Below are positions 18,301-25,603 of a stretch of 64,000 nt of DNA, in pieces (positions within the stretch are counted from its first letter, which is position 1; every line of letters begins with the position of its first letter). The translations under genes were made by a program, and so were the position numbers. Source of the DNA: Phyllobacterium zundukense (GTDB lineage: Bacteria; Pseudomonadota; Alphaproteobacteria; Rhizobiales; Rhizobiaceae); assembly GCF_025452195.1 (NCBI RefSeq), contig NZ_CP104969.1:328001-392000 (forward strand), in the 5' to 3' direction. The notes under the pieces were generated by a model. The model did not search any database. It had not been told where the DNA came from and saw nothing but the letters and a program-made list of their open reading frames with translations.

Positions 18301-19339
18301 AGCAGATGTTCTCGATATCTGGCAACAGATCCTGAATGTCAGCCCAATCAGCGTCGAGGACAATTTCTTTGCCATCGGCGGCAATTCGCTGGGCGCCATC
18401 CGGATTCTTTCCGCGTTGCGTCAGCGCAAGCCGCAGAACCGCACGACAATTGCCGATCTCTTCAACAACCCGACGATCCGCTCCTTCGCCAAAGTCATTG
18501 AGGCGGGCAACGATCAGGCTGGAAGCGAGGTCATCGTGCTGCGCGCTTCCGGCACAAAGCCCATGCTCTATTGCTTCCCCGGCCTGCTGGTCAGCACGCG
18601 CGAATATGTCAAGCTGGTCGATTATCTTGGAGCGGACCAGCCTGCGACCGGCTTCATCTGCTATTCGCTCTCCGAGCAGAAGCAGATCGGTGCGTCGGTC
18701 GATGAGATCATCGAGAGTTATGTCGACTACATCAGAAGCCACAGCAAAGGCCAGCCTTGCTATTTCCTCGGCTGGTCATGGGGCGGATTGCTGGCCTATG
18801 AGGCAGCGCGCAGGCTAGGCGACGAGATCGATCTGCGTCTGATCACCATGGTCGACGTCTGCGACCTCGGAACCGAATTCGCCATTGGCTCAACGCCGCG
18901 ATTCAAACCGGGTGAGCGCGACCAGTTGCACCGGATGGTGCAGGAGTGGCTATCGCAGACCGCGATGCGCACGGAATGGGACCGGTTGCTCGGTGTCATG
19001 GACGCGGATACCTATGACCAGTTCCTGCGTTTCGTCGGCGACGAGAAGGATGAACTTCCGACCGATGGTCCCGATATCAGCAGTCGCGAACACACATTCT
19101 GGATCCTCATCGACAATGCCCTGATCTTCCGGCGTCATCAATTGCAGCCTCACAATGTCCCCATCCACTCCTGGGCGGCCGACGACAGTCTGAACCGGGG
19201 CCTCAATCTCATCGACTGGCGCCGCTATTCCCCTCGAGCCAACCCTGCGGAAATCATCTCCGGCACCAACCATCTGCACGTGATCGGCTCCCAGGCGTTT
19301 CACAGCCGGCTGGCACACCGGCTGAACGAAGCTCTTTGA
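15344..19339 (+). CDS. Single-module siderophore NRPS (C-A-T-TE), condensation motif degenerate
   Basis: 1331 residues. Condensation-like domain about 25-440, adenylation about 460-965, carrier about 980-1055 (Ser1015 in GGNSLG for phosphopantetheine), thioesterase about 1075-1331 (Ser1145 in GWSWGG, His in GTNHLH). Adenylation motifs are intact: YTSGSTGLPKG (about 621), NGYGPTE, YRSGDLTRW and KLRGYRIE, with Lys in NPNSKLDR. The usual HHxxxDG of the condensation domain reads HPIVCDD (158-164), so the catalytic second His is Pro. One module with a thioesterase suggests iterative loading and cyclo-oligomerisation of an N-hydroxy-N-acyl diamino acid, as known for vicibactin-type trihydroxamates. 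My hand alignment gives specificity residues D-G-E-S-Y-F-G-M-T-K. The product itself is inferred. Confidence 0.9.
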   Translation: MNKLFAPNQANDTVTVDDVSRSASDSFPLSLAQKRIWSLEQIGNSTVFPLQVLTLRWNNSVTLDQLQHALAQLAKRHSALRTRFRRFAGGRIEQFSDAREAPPVETLGSDSNPLTAVETERHEAEFISRPFDLLSGVSSRGQLIVTAQGSLNSTIVVHPIVCDDAALSILQRDLIALINNEALASVIDDNLLRGAREEEWLETNDFTTALAHWRNLFGEEYTATTLPTRFNASGYAGAKRRHLPFQLDATLWTSVKLYAKQHNVKADLLLSAAFAILLARYSGNYNLQHGILLSNRDTDGRRQTVGRVEQILPLRLELTSRARVLDVCRAVDSAIAAGTHNLVPFERLVQEIQTHEEREQDAIVKSLFEFRQPRVHFDLAPVTLPTLAPRSDVELALVVSPNESGGLDGLFDYAEDIYEPGLIERASLHYGRILAQAISGTNIRIKDIQFIAEDELDILSAPYDDDGVNDDRPVHEHIAAHAARTPDKTAIIYADEVWSHARLDQSANRLAHRLIKLGVGADISVAIAVKRSPEAIVGILATLKAGGAYIPVEPDHPTTRNHHILHDGGVKVILTNSWLLDRIPDGLDAIILELDKLDLDQEPGTAPDVHVHKNQLAYIMYTSGSTGLPKGVAVEHGPLTHHMQNTSRVYGMSELSRELPFLPFSSDGGHERWMNPLMEGGSIILPDQPLWTPEETLTAMRKHGANNASIPTTYLQQLAEWADLTDSAPPMRLYSFGGEGLAQQTFDLLSKALKSEWLINGYGPTETIMTPMVWKVRAGQKFEGTYAPIGRAVGNRRVYVLDPDLNPCPIGVTGELYIAGEGMARGYIGKPDITADRFIPDPFSKEGGRLYRSGDLTRWREDGTVEFVGRVDHQVKLRGYRIELGEIEAALLQQDGVGEALVVLRDDEATKQKMLVAYVVPKQGRELEIAEIHSALERALPAYMVPTAIVPLTSMPINPNSKLDRFALPAPTPLRRTIIEPQNAMEADVLDIWQQILNVSPISVEDNFFAIGGNSLGAIRILSALRQRKPQNRTTIADLFNNPTIRSFAKVIEAGNDQAGSEVIVLRASGTKPMLYCFPGLLVSTREYVKLVDYLGADQPATGFICYSLSEQKQIGASVDEIIESYVDYIRSHSKGQPCYFLGWSWGGLLAYEAARRLGDEIDLRLITMVDVCDLGTEFAIGSTPRFKPGERDQLHRMVQEWLSQTAMRTEWDRLLGVMDADTYDQFLRFVGDEKDELPTDGPDISSREHTFWILIDNALIFRRHQLQPHNVPIHSWAADDSLNRGLNLIDWRRYSPRANPAEIISGTNHLHVIGSQAFHSRLAHRLNEAL

Positions 19340-19365
19340 CCAACGCGTCACCGAAAGGAATTCTG

Positions 19366-20712
19366 ATGACTGCGATGTTTGCAAACAATGATCGGACCAG
19401 TCCTGCAAGCGAGGCCCTGGATCTGGCCGGCATCGGTATCGGACCTTCGAATCTCAGCCTGGCATCGCTCCTTGACGGCGTCGGGAATGTCAGGGCGCAT
19501 TTCTACGAGAGCCGCGCAAGTTTCGATTGGCATCCCGGCATGATGCTGCCGGATGTCGAACTGCAATCTTCCTATCTGAAAGACCTGGTCACCCCAGTCA
19601 TGCCGACCAGCCCATGGTCGTTCATCTCCTACCTTGTCGCGCACAAGCGGCTCTATGCCTTTCTCAACGCCCAGTATGATGCGGTGCCCCGTCGTGAATT
19701 CGCCCGGTATCTGGAGTGGGTCGCTAGCCAGCTAAAGAGCCTCAGTTTCAGCTCTACCGTACGAGAAGTCAAATTCGACAAGGACAAATTTCATGTCCAA
19801 TTTGATAGCGGTGCGGTAACCGCCAGAAATCTCGTGCTCGGTACGGGTACTACACCATCCGTACCGTCCTGGGCGACACCCTTCCTCGGTGAAAGATGTT
19901 TCCACAATTCGGAGGCAAAGCATCGCCTGCCCGGTCTCAATGCGTCTCGCATCGCGGTCATTGGCGGTGGACAGAGTGGCGGCGAAGTTGTGGAAGCGCT
20001 GCTGAACGCAAAGTCGACGCTAAAGGAACTCAACTGGTTCAGCCGCCGGCATAATTTCGAGCCAATCAACGACACAGCGTTTTCCAATCAGGTCTTCTCG
20101 CCGGAATATGTCTACGCCTATCTCAATCTCAACAGTGACCAGAAGCTGGACGCACTGAAAGCTTCGATCCTCACAAGCGACGGGCTGTCTATTTCGACAA
20201 TCAACGCCATTTACCGGCGGCTTTACAGCCTGCGCTATCTGGAAAATCGGAACATCGATGCGAAACTTTCACCCAACCGTGACGTCATCCAGGTCGAAAG
20301 CGACAAGGATGGCTACCGCCTGATCGTACGCAATCGTTTCGACGGTGGCGTCGAGGTCGCCCATGCCGATGCAATTGTCCTGGCAACGGGATATCAATTC
20401 AGGCTTCCCGACGCATTTGCCGGATTATCGGACCGCATTCAGTTCGACCGCCATAATCGCCCCGTTCTGGACGACAGATACTGCCTCAACTGGAATGGCC
20501 CAAAACAGAACCGGATTTTCGCGCAGAATGCCGGGAGGTACAGTCACGGGATTGCCGACTCGCAGTTGAGCCTCATGGCGTGGCGCAGCGCGCATATCAT
20601 CAATTCGCTGGTGGGCCGGCCACACTTCGATCTGGAGCCACACGACTCGCAGGTGAACTGGCTGTCGAGCGGACACGACGCTTTGGGTCAGAACATCGCC
20701 GTCGACTATTAG
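19366..20712 (+). CDS. L-ornithine/L-lysine N-monooxygenase for siderophore synthesis
   Basis: 448 residues from ATG 19366, chosen because GAAAGGAA lies just upstream; a TTG start at 19336 would overlap the NRPS end. FAD-binding motif GIGIGPSNLSLA, substrate region HPGMMLPDVELQSSYLKDLVTPVMPTS, NADPH motif VIGGGQSGGEVVEALL and the later LATGYQFRLP are all present, as in IucD/PvdA/VbsO-type N-hydroxylating monooxygenases. They hydroxylate the side-chain amine of ornithine or lysine before acylation. It follows the NRPS gene directly and ends 4 bp inside the convergent phosphopantetheinyl transferase gene. Ornithine is more likely from the NRPS type, but lysine is not excluded. Confidence 0.9.
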   Translation: MTAMFANNDRTSPASEALDLAGIGIGPSNLSLASLLDGVGNVRAHFYESRASFDWHPGMMLPDVELQSSYLKDLVTPVMPTSPWSFISYLVAHKRLYAFLNAQYDAVPRREFARYLEWVASQLKSLSFSSTVREVKFDKDKFHVQFDSGAVTARNLVLGTGTTPSVPSWATPFLGERCFHNSEAKHRLPGLNASRIAVIGGGQSGGEVVEALLNAKSTLKELNWFSRRHNFEPINDTAFSNQVFSPEYVYAYLNLNSDQKLDALKASILTSDGLSISTINAIYRRLYSLRYLENRNIDAKLSPNRDVIQVESDKDGYRLIVRNRFDGGVEVAHADAIVLATGYQFRLPDAFAGLSDRIQFDRHNRPVLDDRYCLNWNGPKQNRIFAQNAGRYSHGIADSQLSLMAWRSAHIINSLVGRPHFDLEPHDSQVNWLSSGHDALGQNIAVDY

Positions 20713-21458
20713 TCCAATTCACGCTGACGAAAGAGCAGTTCCTCTCTTTGCGACTGTGCTGAAACTGCAATCAAATGACCGGAAGGTGCGAGAAAAAGGC
20801 GGTGATGCCACAAGGCGTCATCGCCACTTGGCGTTTTGTCCATAAGAATAGCGTTCGTCCCGCGGTCCAGCCGGATGTTCAGTTGTTCCGGCGCTGCCGT
20901 CAGGCCGGTGCCTGTCGCCTTGAGGTAACTCTCCTTCAAGGTCCAATAGCTCAGAAGCCGCGACTGACGCGCCGGGCCGCGCAGCACCGAGAGCATCTCG
21001 GACTCTGCTACCGAGCAGAACAATGAAGCTGTCTCGGGTTCAATTACTGTCGTGAGGGCTTCGACGTCGATACCCAGTGCCACGGCGTCCCGGCTGATCG
21101 CAAAGGCCGCGAACCCTTCCGTGTTGGACAGATTGAAGGCAATTCCGTCGGACTGCCCGGCAAGAGCTGGTTTGCCGTGCAATCCGGAGACGATATTCAG
21201 ATCGGCCATTGGCAGACCTGTATAAAACGACAGGACCGACCGCTGCAAATACCGCCCCGCCATGAAAGCCCAGGCATCTTTCTCAAAATGGAAGTCCGTA
21301 GCTCGCGCTCGCTCGTCAGGGACAAGTGCAAAACGTATTCGGCTCCAGTCCGTATCGAGCGAATAGGCCCACCACCAGATATCAACGCCGGATTCCATTT
21401 GATCGATGCGAACACCCGGCAAGTCCGGCAGGGGATCGCACGGCAGCGTCATCATCAC
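20709..21458 (-). CDS. 4'-phosphopantetheinyl transferase (Sfp/EntD type)
   Basis: 249 residues. It attaches the phosphopantetheine arm to carrier domains, here surely Ser1015 of the NRPS. Motifs: GLHGKPALAG with FNLSNTEGFAAFAIS, the Mg-binding ALGIDVEAL, FCSVAESEM and WTLKESYLKATGTGL. It is in the Sfp (two-half, monomeric) size class. The start overlaps the esterase gene by 4 bp (ATGA), and the 3' end overlaps the hydroxylase gene tail to tail by 4 bp. The upstream iron box at 22412 probably controls both genes. Confidence 0.92.
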   Translation of the reverse strand: MMMTLPCDPLPDLPGVRIDQMESGVDIWWWAYSLDTDWSRIRFALVPDERARATDFHFEKDAWAFMAGRYLQRSVLSFYTGLPMADLNIVSGLHGKPALAGQSDGIAFNLSNTEGFAAFAISRDAVALGIDVEALTTVIEPETASLFCSVAESEMLSVLRGPARQSRLLSYWTLKESYLKATGTGLTAAPEQLNIRLDRGTNAILMDKTPSGDDALWHHRLFLAPSGHLIAVSAQSQREELLFRQRELD

Positions 21459-22339
21459 AGTCTAACGGCGAATGCATTCTGGATCGCACGATTGACGGCA
21501 ACCGGCAGCAATGACATGTGATTCTCACCGGGATGAATTTCAAATTGCGCCCGTATCGGCCGGCCCGGCAGGCTGTTCAGCCGCTCCACCAGTTCCATGG
21601 CATTCACATCGTTCAGCGTGACTTTCTTCTGCTCGAGCCTCTCCGCCTCGTCGGTCGCACCAAGCTGAAACGGCGCCAGTTTGTCGGTTTCATACTCGCC
21701 GCAGGCGAGGAACAGCCTTGCGTTCTCCCTCGTCTTCGGAGCGGTAGCAAACGACGGATAGAATTGATCGATGACCCGGTCTTCCCAATAGATCGACGGA
21801 CTGGCGGCGATCCAGGTCGTAAAGGCTGAAGGCCGGGTGAAGAGACTGTAGAGCACGAAAAGACCGCCGAAGGAGTGGCCGAAGAGCGCTTGACGGCTCC
21901 GGTCAATCGGATGTGTTGCCTCGACAAGCGGCTTTATCTGTTCCTCGATAAATCCCAGGAACTCTTCGGCACCGCCGGTTTTCACTACCGGGCTGTTTTC
22001 GTAGAATGGCGGATAGGTCTGACCGGGCGGCGGGCTAAGATCCCAGGAGCGGCGGAGGGGATCATATGCAGCGTCGAGGGGATAGCCGATGGACACGACG
22101 ACTCCATGTCCGACATTGGTACCACTCGGATAGCTCGCCTGCGCCCGCATGACATCGACTGCTGTGCCGATCACCGCATTGCCGTCCGTCATGTAAAGTA
22201 CCGGCCAGCCCTGCTCGGGTGCATCACCGGGCGGGCGATAGATAAATATCCGGTAGACCGCGCCGTTTCGATCGGAAATCACATCGTGAAATGTTGTGTG
22301 TCCGACAAGGGCGGGCGATGAATTCGGAAATGTTTGCAT
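21455..22339 (-). CDS. Alpha/beta-hydrolase esterase of the IroE/Fes/BesA type, probable siderophore esterase
   Basis: 294 residues, no signal peptide evident. It has the esterase D/IroE fold pattern: VYRIFIYRPPGDAPEQGWPVLYMTDGNAV at the N-terminus, nucleophile Ser in LFGHSFGGLFVLYSLF, and catalytic His in HPGENHMSLLPVAVNRAI. Homologues hydrolyse ester-linked siderophores such as salmochelin, bacillibactin or enterobactin to free iron. A cyclic product closed by ester bonds would fit the thioesterase end of the NRPS. It leads a two-gene operon with the phosphopantetheinyl transferase, behind an iron box. Confidence 0.85.
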   Translation of the reverse strand: MQTFPNSSPALVGHTTFHDVISDRNGAVYRIFIYRPPGDAPEQGWPVLYMTDGNAVIGTAVDVMRAQASYPSGTNVGHGVVVSIGYPLDAAYDPLRRSWDLSPPPGQTYPPFYENSPVVKTGGAEEFLGFIEEQIKPLVEATHPIDRSRQALFGHSFGGLFVLYSLFTRPSAFTTWIAASPSIYWEDRVIDQFYPSFATAPKTRENARLFLACGEYETDKLAPFQLGATDEAERLEQKKVTLNDVNAMELVERLNSLPGRPIRAQFEIHPGENHMSLLPVAVNRAIQNAFAVRL

Positions 22340-22411
22340 ATATCCATCGCTATGGGATTTCGGTGCAGGTTCGCTCTGGTGGAGCAGAGCTTGCCGTCTG
22401 AGTATAAAACA

Positions 22412-22426
22412 TGACTAACTCAGTCA
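22412..22426. promoter_or_regulatory. Iron box (TGA-N9-TCA) before the esterase-PPTase operon
   Basis: TGACTAACTCAGTCA matches the rhizobial iron-responsive operator. On the minus strand it begins within TTGACT, a good -35, with TATACT about 15 nt on as a possible -10. It lies 73-87 bp upstream of the esterase start at 22339. Confidence 0.62.
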
Positions 22427-22457
22427 ATATTTAATTTCGTCGTTGATATGCGAATAA

Positions 22458-22483
22458 AAAGGCCGGTGCGAACACCGGCCTTT
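22458..22483 (-). terminator. Rho-independent terminator of msrA
   Basis: Perfect 11-bp stem (AAAGGCCGGTG/CACCGGCCTTT) with a 4-nt loop. On the minus strand it is followed by a T-rich run (TTTTTATT). It lies 19 bp past the msrA stop. Confidence 0.85.
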
Positions 22484-22501
22484 GCTGTTGGTCGCAATGG
22501 T

Positions 22502-23011
22502 TCAGGCTATCTTCTCCCGAACCGGGAGTTTCCAGCCAGGCCGGATGAAGTGGCACGTATAGCCGTTCGGAATGCGCTCGAGATAATCCTGATGCTCGGG
22601 CTCGGCTTCCCAGAAATCCCCGGCCGGCGCAACTTCAGTCACCACCTTGGCAGGCCACAGGCCGGAAGCGTCGACATCCTCGATGGTGTCTTTTGCAATC
22701 CGCTCCTGCTCTTCGGAGGTGTAGAAGATCGCCGAACGATAGCTCAGTCCAACGTCGTTGCCTTGGCGGTTACGCGTGCTTGGATCGTGGATCTGAAAGA
22801 AGAATTCGAGAATTTGCCGGTAGCTGATCCGGTGGGGATCAAAGACAATCTCGATGGCCTCCGCATGGGTTCCATGGTTACGGTAGGTCGCATTCGGCAC
22901 GTCACCGCCGGAGTAGCCGACACGTGTCGAGATGACACCGTCGTAGCGCCGGAAGAGGTCTTGCATCCCCCAGAAACAACCGCCGGCCAGCACTGCCCGT
23001 TCTTTTGTCAT
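22502..23011 (-). CDS. msrA: Peptide-methionine (S)-S-oxide reductase MsrA
   Basis: 169 residues from ATG 23011, with GGAGG 7 nt upstream; an earlier in-frame ATG at 23029 lies before that site. The catalytic motif [11 protein letters not shown] is near the N-terminus. [30 protein letters not shown] and [27 protein letters not shown] are MsrA hallmarks. It repairs methionine sulfoxide in proteins; no export signal is seen, so it acts in the cytoplasm. Next to it are a small secreted protein and a DipZ-like thiol-electron transporter, which suggests a shared oxidative repair unit. Confidence 0.95.
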   Translation of the reverse strand: MTKERAVLAGGCFWGMQDLFRRYDGVISTRVGYSGGDVPNATYRNHGTHAEAIEIVFDPHRISYRQILEFFFQIHDPSTRNRQGNDVGLSYRSAIFYTSEEQERIAKDTIEDVDASGLWPAKVVTEVAPAGDFWEAEPEHQDYLERIPNGYTCHFIRPGWKLPVREKIA

Positions 23012-23073
23012 TGGATGTCCTCCATTCATTGTGATGGAATTTGCAGTAGTTTATGCCTGTGAGGCACACTCTG

Positions 23074-23259
23074 TCACTGCATTGTTTCGGTTGAGATGTC
23101 GGGATTGCGGCTTGAGAATTCAATCCCGGCAGCCGCAAGTTGGGGATCGCCCTGCGTAATCAATGCGGCCAGAGGCGACGGTTCTCGAGGGTCGGTGTCA
23201 TAGACGCATGGCGAGATCAGCACCGCCATGCCGATCAGGGATAAAACGGCAAATCGCAT
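23074..23259 (-). CDS. Small secreted or membrane-anchored protein of unknown function
   Basis: 61 residues from ATG 23259, preceded by AAGGAG at good spacing; a longer frame to 23313 has no ribosome site. Residues 1-17 form a hydrophobic segment (MRFAVLSLIGMAVLISPC) with a Cys that might be a weak lipobox. The rest is polar. I do not recognise a family. It lies between dipZ and msrA on the same strand, so it may share their transcript. Confidence 0.5.
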   Translation of the reverse strand: MRFAVLSLIGMAVLISPCVYDTDPREPSPLAALITQGDPQLAAAGIEFSSRNPDISTETMQ

Positions 23260-23319
23260 GATATGTCTCCTTAAAAGTTTTGGCCGCGGGCCTGACGCCC
23301 GAGGCATATCCATCTTCGG

Positions 23320-24627
23320 TCAGCCCTGCTTTGCAATCGGAGCCGGCACAGTCTTGGCCGCCTGTTGGCCTTTCGCCTCGGCAAGCAAATCCTGAATGAC
23401 CTTTTCCGACTCCTCATAGTCGCCTTCGCCGAAATGGTGGTACCTGATCTGGCCCTTGGCATCGATGAAGTAGTGGGCCGGCCAATAGCTGTTGTCGAAT
23501 GCCTTCCAGATTTCGAAGTTGTTGTCGATTGCAACCGGATAGCCTATCTTGAATTCGCCTATGGCCTTCTTGACGTTTTCAATCTTGCGTTCGAAAGCGA
23601 ATTCCGGCGCGTGCACGCCAATCACGACCAAGCCCTGATCCTTGTACTTTTCCGCCCAGGCCCGAACATAGGGCACGGTGTGGATGCAGTTGATACAAGC
23701 GAACGTCCAGAAATCGACCAGCACGACCTTACCGCGAAGCTGCTCTGTCGTGAGCGGCGGCGAGTTCAGCCACTCGACTGCTCCATCGAGTGAAGGAAAC
23801 TGTCCCTCAACCGGCAGATCGCTGCGGAATGCTTCGCTAGCGTTGAGCGCAAGCTGAGGACCGTCAGTTGTGATCGCTGCAGTAGCTGAAGCTGGCTTCT
23901 TGGTATGTAATGCATCGAGCAGCGCCTGTTCGATCTTTCCCGTCCCAACGGTTGAAAGCCGCGCAAGCAAACCCGTATCGGCGCCAAGACCAATCGCGAC
24001 GACACCTGCAAGTACGGCAACGCCGAGTCCGCGGCGGACCCATTCACCCGCACCGAGCGATTGTTTCATCGCCGTGAACACCCGCCCGCCGATGAGCAGG
24101 GCCAAGCCCAGCGAAGTTGCGGCACCCGCCGAATAGGCAAGCAGAAGCAAGGTTGTCTGAACGTTCGCACCCTGAAGCGCAGCGCCTGTCAGAACCAGAC
24201 CGAGGATCGGTCCTGCACAAGGCGCCCAGAGCAGGCCCGTTGCAACACCGAGAACCAGCGAACTGCCGGCCGTCGGCACCGAACGTGGTCCACCGGTCGA
24301 ATTCAACAGCCTGTTGGCAAACGCAACGACCGGCCGTGTCAGGATTGTCGCAAGCTGTGTCGAGACAAGCGTCAAGCCGAAGATCGCAAGCAGCCCGATT
24401 GCAGCGTAGCGGCCATATTCATTGGCGTGAACCGCCCAGCTGCCGCCGACCGCCGCCAGCGTCGCAACCAGAGCAAAAGTGATCGCCATGCCCGCGAGCA
24501 TCGGCAGCGTGCTTTTAACGAACGGCTGTTCTGCACGCGCGAAAACGAATGGCAGGACGGGCAGGATGCACGGACTGAGGATTGTCAGTACACCAGCAAG
24601 GTAAGCAATAACCGGAAGGGTCATCAT
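23320..24627 (-). CDS. DipZ-like thiol-disulfide transporter: CcdA/DsbD membrane domain fused to a TlpA-like thioredoxin
   Basis: 435 residues. The N-terminal 240 form a CcdA-type membrane domain with its two redox Cys in ILSPCILPVLPF and LLWAPCAGPILG. The C-terminal domain (about 290-420) is a thioredoxin/TlpA fold with WTFACINCIHTVPYVRAW, the CxxC of DipZ proteins, then YPVAIDNNFEIWKAFDNSYWPAHYFID. Such proteins carry reducing electrons from the cytoplasm to the cell envelope. The gene is followed by a small secreted protein and msrA, and faces a two-component system across a shared 235-bp region with a long inverted repeat. Confidence 0.88.
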   Translation of the reverse strand: MMTLPVIAYLAGVLTILSPCILPVLPFVFARAEQPFVKSTLPMLAGMAITFALVATLAAVGGSWAVHANEYGRYAAIGLLAIFGLTLVSTQLATILTRPVVAFANRLLNSTGGPRSVPTAGSSLVLGVATGLLWAPCAGPILGLVLTGAALQGANVQTTLLLLAYSAGAATSLGLALLIGGRVFTAMKQSLGAGEWVRRGLGVAVLAGVVAIGLGADTGLLARLSTVGTGKIEQALLDALHTKKPASATAAITTDGPQLALNASEAFRSDLPVEGQFPSLDGAVEWLNSPPLTTEQLRGKVVLVDFWTFACINCIHTVPYVRAWAEKYKDQGLVVIGVHAPEFAFERKIENVKKAIGEFKIGYPVAIDNNFEIWKAFDNSYWPAHYFIDAKGQIRYHHFGEGDYEESEKVIQDLLAEAKGQQAAKTVPAPIAKQG

Positions 24628-24733
24628 CGTATCCTTTGGATAGTTGAAGGAGCGCCGAAGCGCAGCGGCCGAAGTTCAGCCGTTGCGGGGGACAAGATGC
24701 CTGCGACGTATCCCGCATGTGTCTCAACCAGCC

Positions 24734-24788
24734 AAAATTGTGGGCCAATGTATCCAGGCGCAACGCGGATACATTGGCTTACAATTTT
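24734..24788. promoter_or_regulatory. Long imperfect inverted repeat between dipZ and the two-component genes
   Basis: Two 22-nt arms (24734-24755 and 24767-24788) separated by 11 nt, matching except for 3 central bases. Each arm contains AAAATTGT and CCAATGTATCC or their complements. It sits in the divergent promoter region and is a strong candidate binding site for the adjacent OmpR-type regulator. Confidence 0.6.
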
Positions 24789-24862
24789 CCGACAGACCCT
24801 CGCCCGCGCGCGAAAAATGCCTGCTAAAGTAGCGCGGCTATATAAATGGAAGGCATTGCGCG

Positions 24863-25603
24863 ATGGATCACATCGACCACGTTCTGATCGTCGATGACGA
24901 TCGCGAAATAAGGGAACTCATTTCGGGGTACCTCAAGAAGAATGGCCTGCGCGTCACCGTGGCCGCAGACGGTCGCCACATGCGATCATTTCTTGAGACG
25001 GACTCCGTCGATCTCATCGTTCTCGATATAATGATGCCGGGCGATGACGGCCTGGTGTTGTGCCGCGAACTTCGCGCCGGCAAGCACAAGGCAACGCCAA
25101 TCCTTATGCTGACGGCCCGAACCGACGAAACCGACCGCATTGTCGGCCTGGAAATGGGCGCAGATGACTATCTGGCAAAACCCTTTTCCGCCCGGGAGCT
25201 GCTGGCCCGCATCAAGGCGGTTCTGCGCCGGACGCGCATGCTTCCGCCCAATCTCCAGATAACCGAGGTCGGGCAGTTATTGACCTTTGGTGATTGGCAA
25301 CTCGACACCACCGGCCGGCATCTGCTCGATCGGGAGGGAACGGCAATAGCGCTTAGCGGTGCCGAATACCGCCTGCTTCGCGTGTTTGTCGATCATCCGC
25401 AGCGCGTGCTCAATCGGGATCAATTGTTGAACCTCACCCAAGGACGCGAGGCTGAATTGTTCGACAGGTCTATCGACCTTCTGGTAAGCCGGCTTCGCCA
25501 GCGCCTTGGCGATGATGCGCGCGAACCTGCCTATATCAAGACCGTTCGCAGCGAGGGCTACGTCCTCGCAATGCCGGTCGAGATCTCCGAGGTACGCCAA
25601 TGA
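24863..25603 (+). CDS. OmpR/PhoB-family response regulator
   Basis: 246 residues. The receiver domain (about 1-125) shows the acidic pair in VLIVDDDREIREL, the phospho-acceptor Asp in LIVLDIMMPGDDG, Thr in LMLTARTD and Lys in DYLAKPFSARELL. The C-terminal winged helix (about 145-240) ends RSIDLLVSRLRQRLGDDAREPAYIKTVRSEGYVL, typical of OmpR-type DNA binding. The stop overlaps the kinase start (ATGA). It is divergent from the dipZ-msrA group, so envelope thiol or methionine oxidation is a plausible input, but this is inference from position. Confidence 0.94.
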   Translation: MDHIDHVLIVDDDREIRELISGYLKKNGLRVTVAADGRHMRSFLETDSVDLIVLDIMMPGDDGLVLCRELRAGKHKATPILMLTARTDETDRIVGLEMGADDYLAKPFSARELLARIKAVLRRTRMLPPNLQITEVGQLLTFGDWQLDTTGRHLLDREGTAIALSGAEYRLLRVFVDHPQRVLNRDQLLNLTQGREAELFDRSIDLLVSRLRQRLGDDAREPAYIKTVRSEGYVLAMPVEISEVRQ

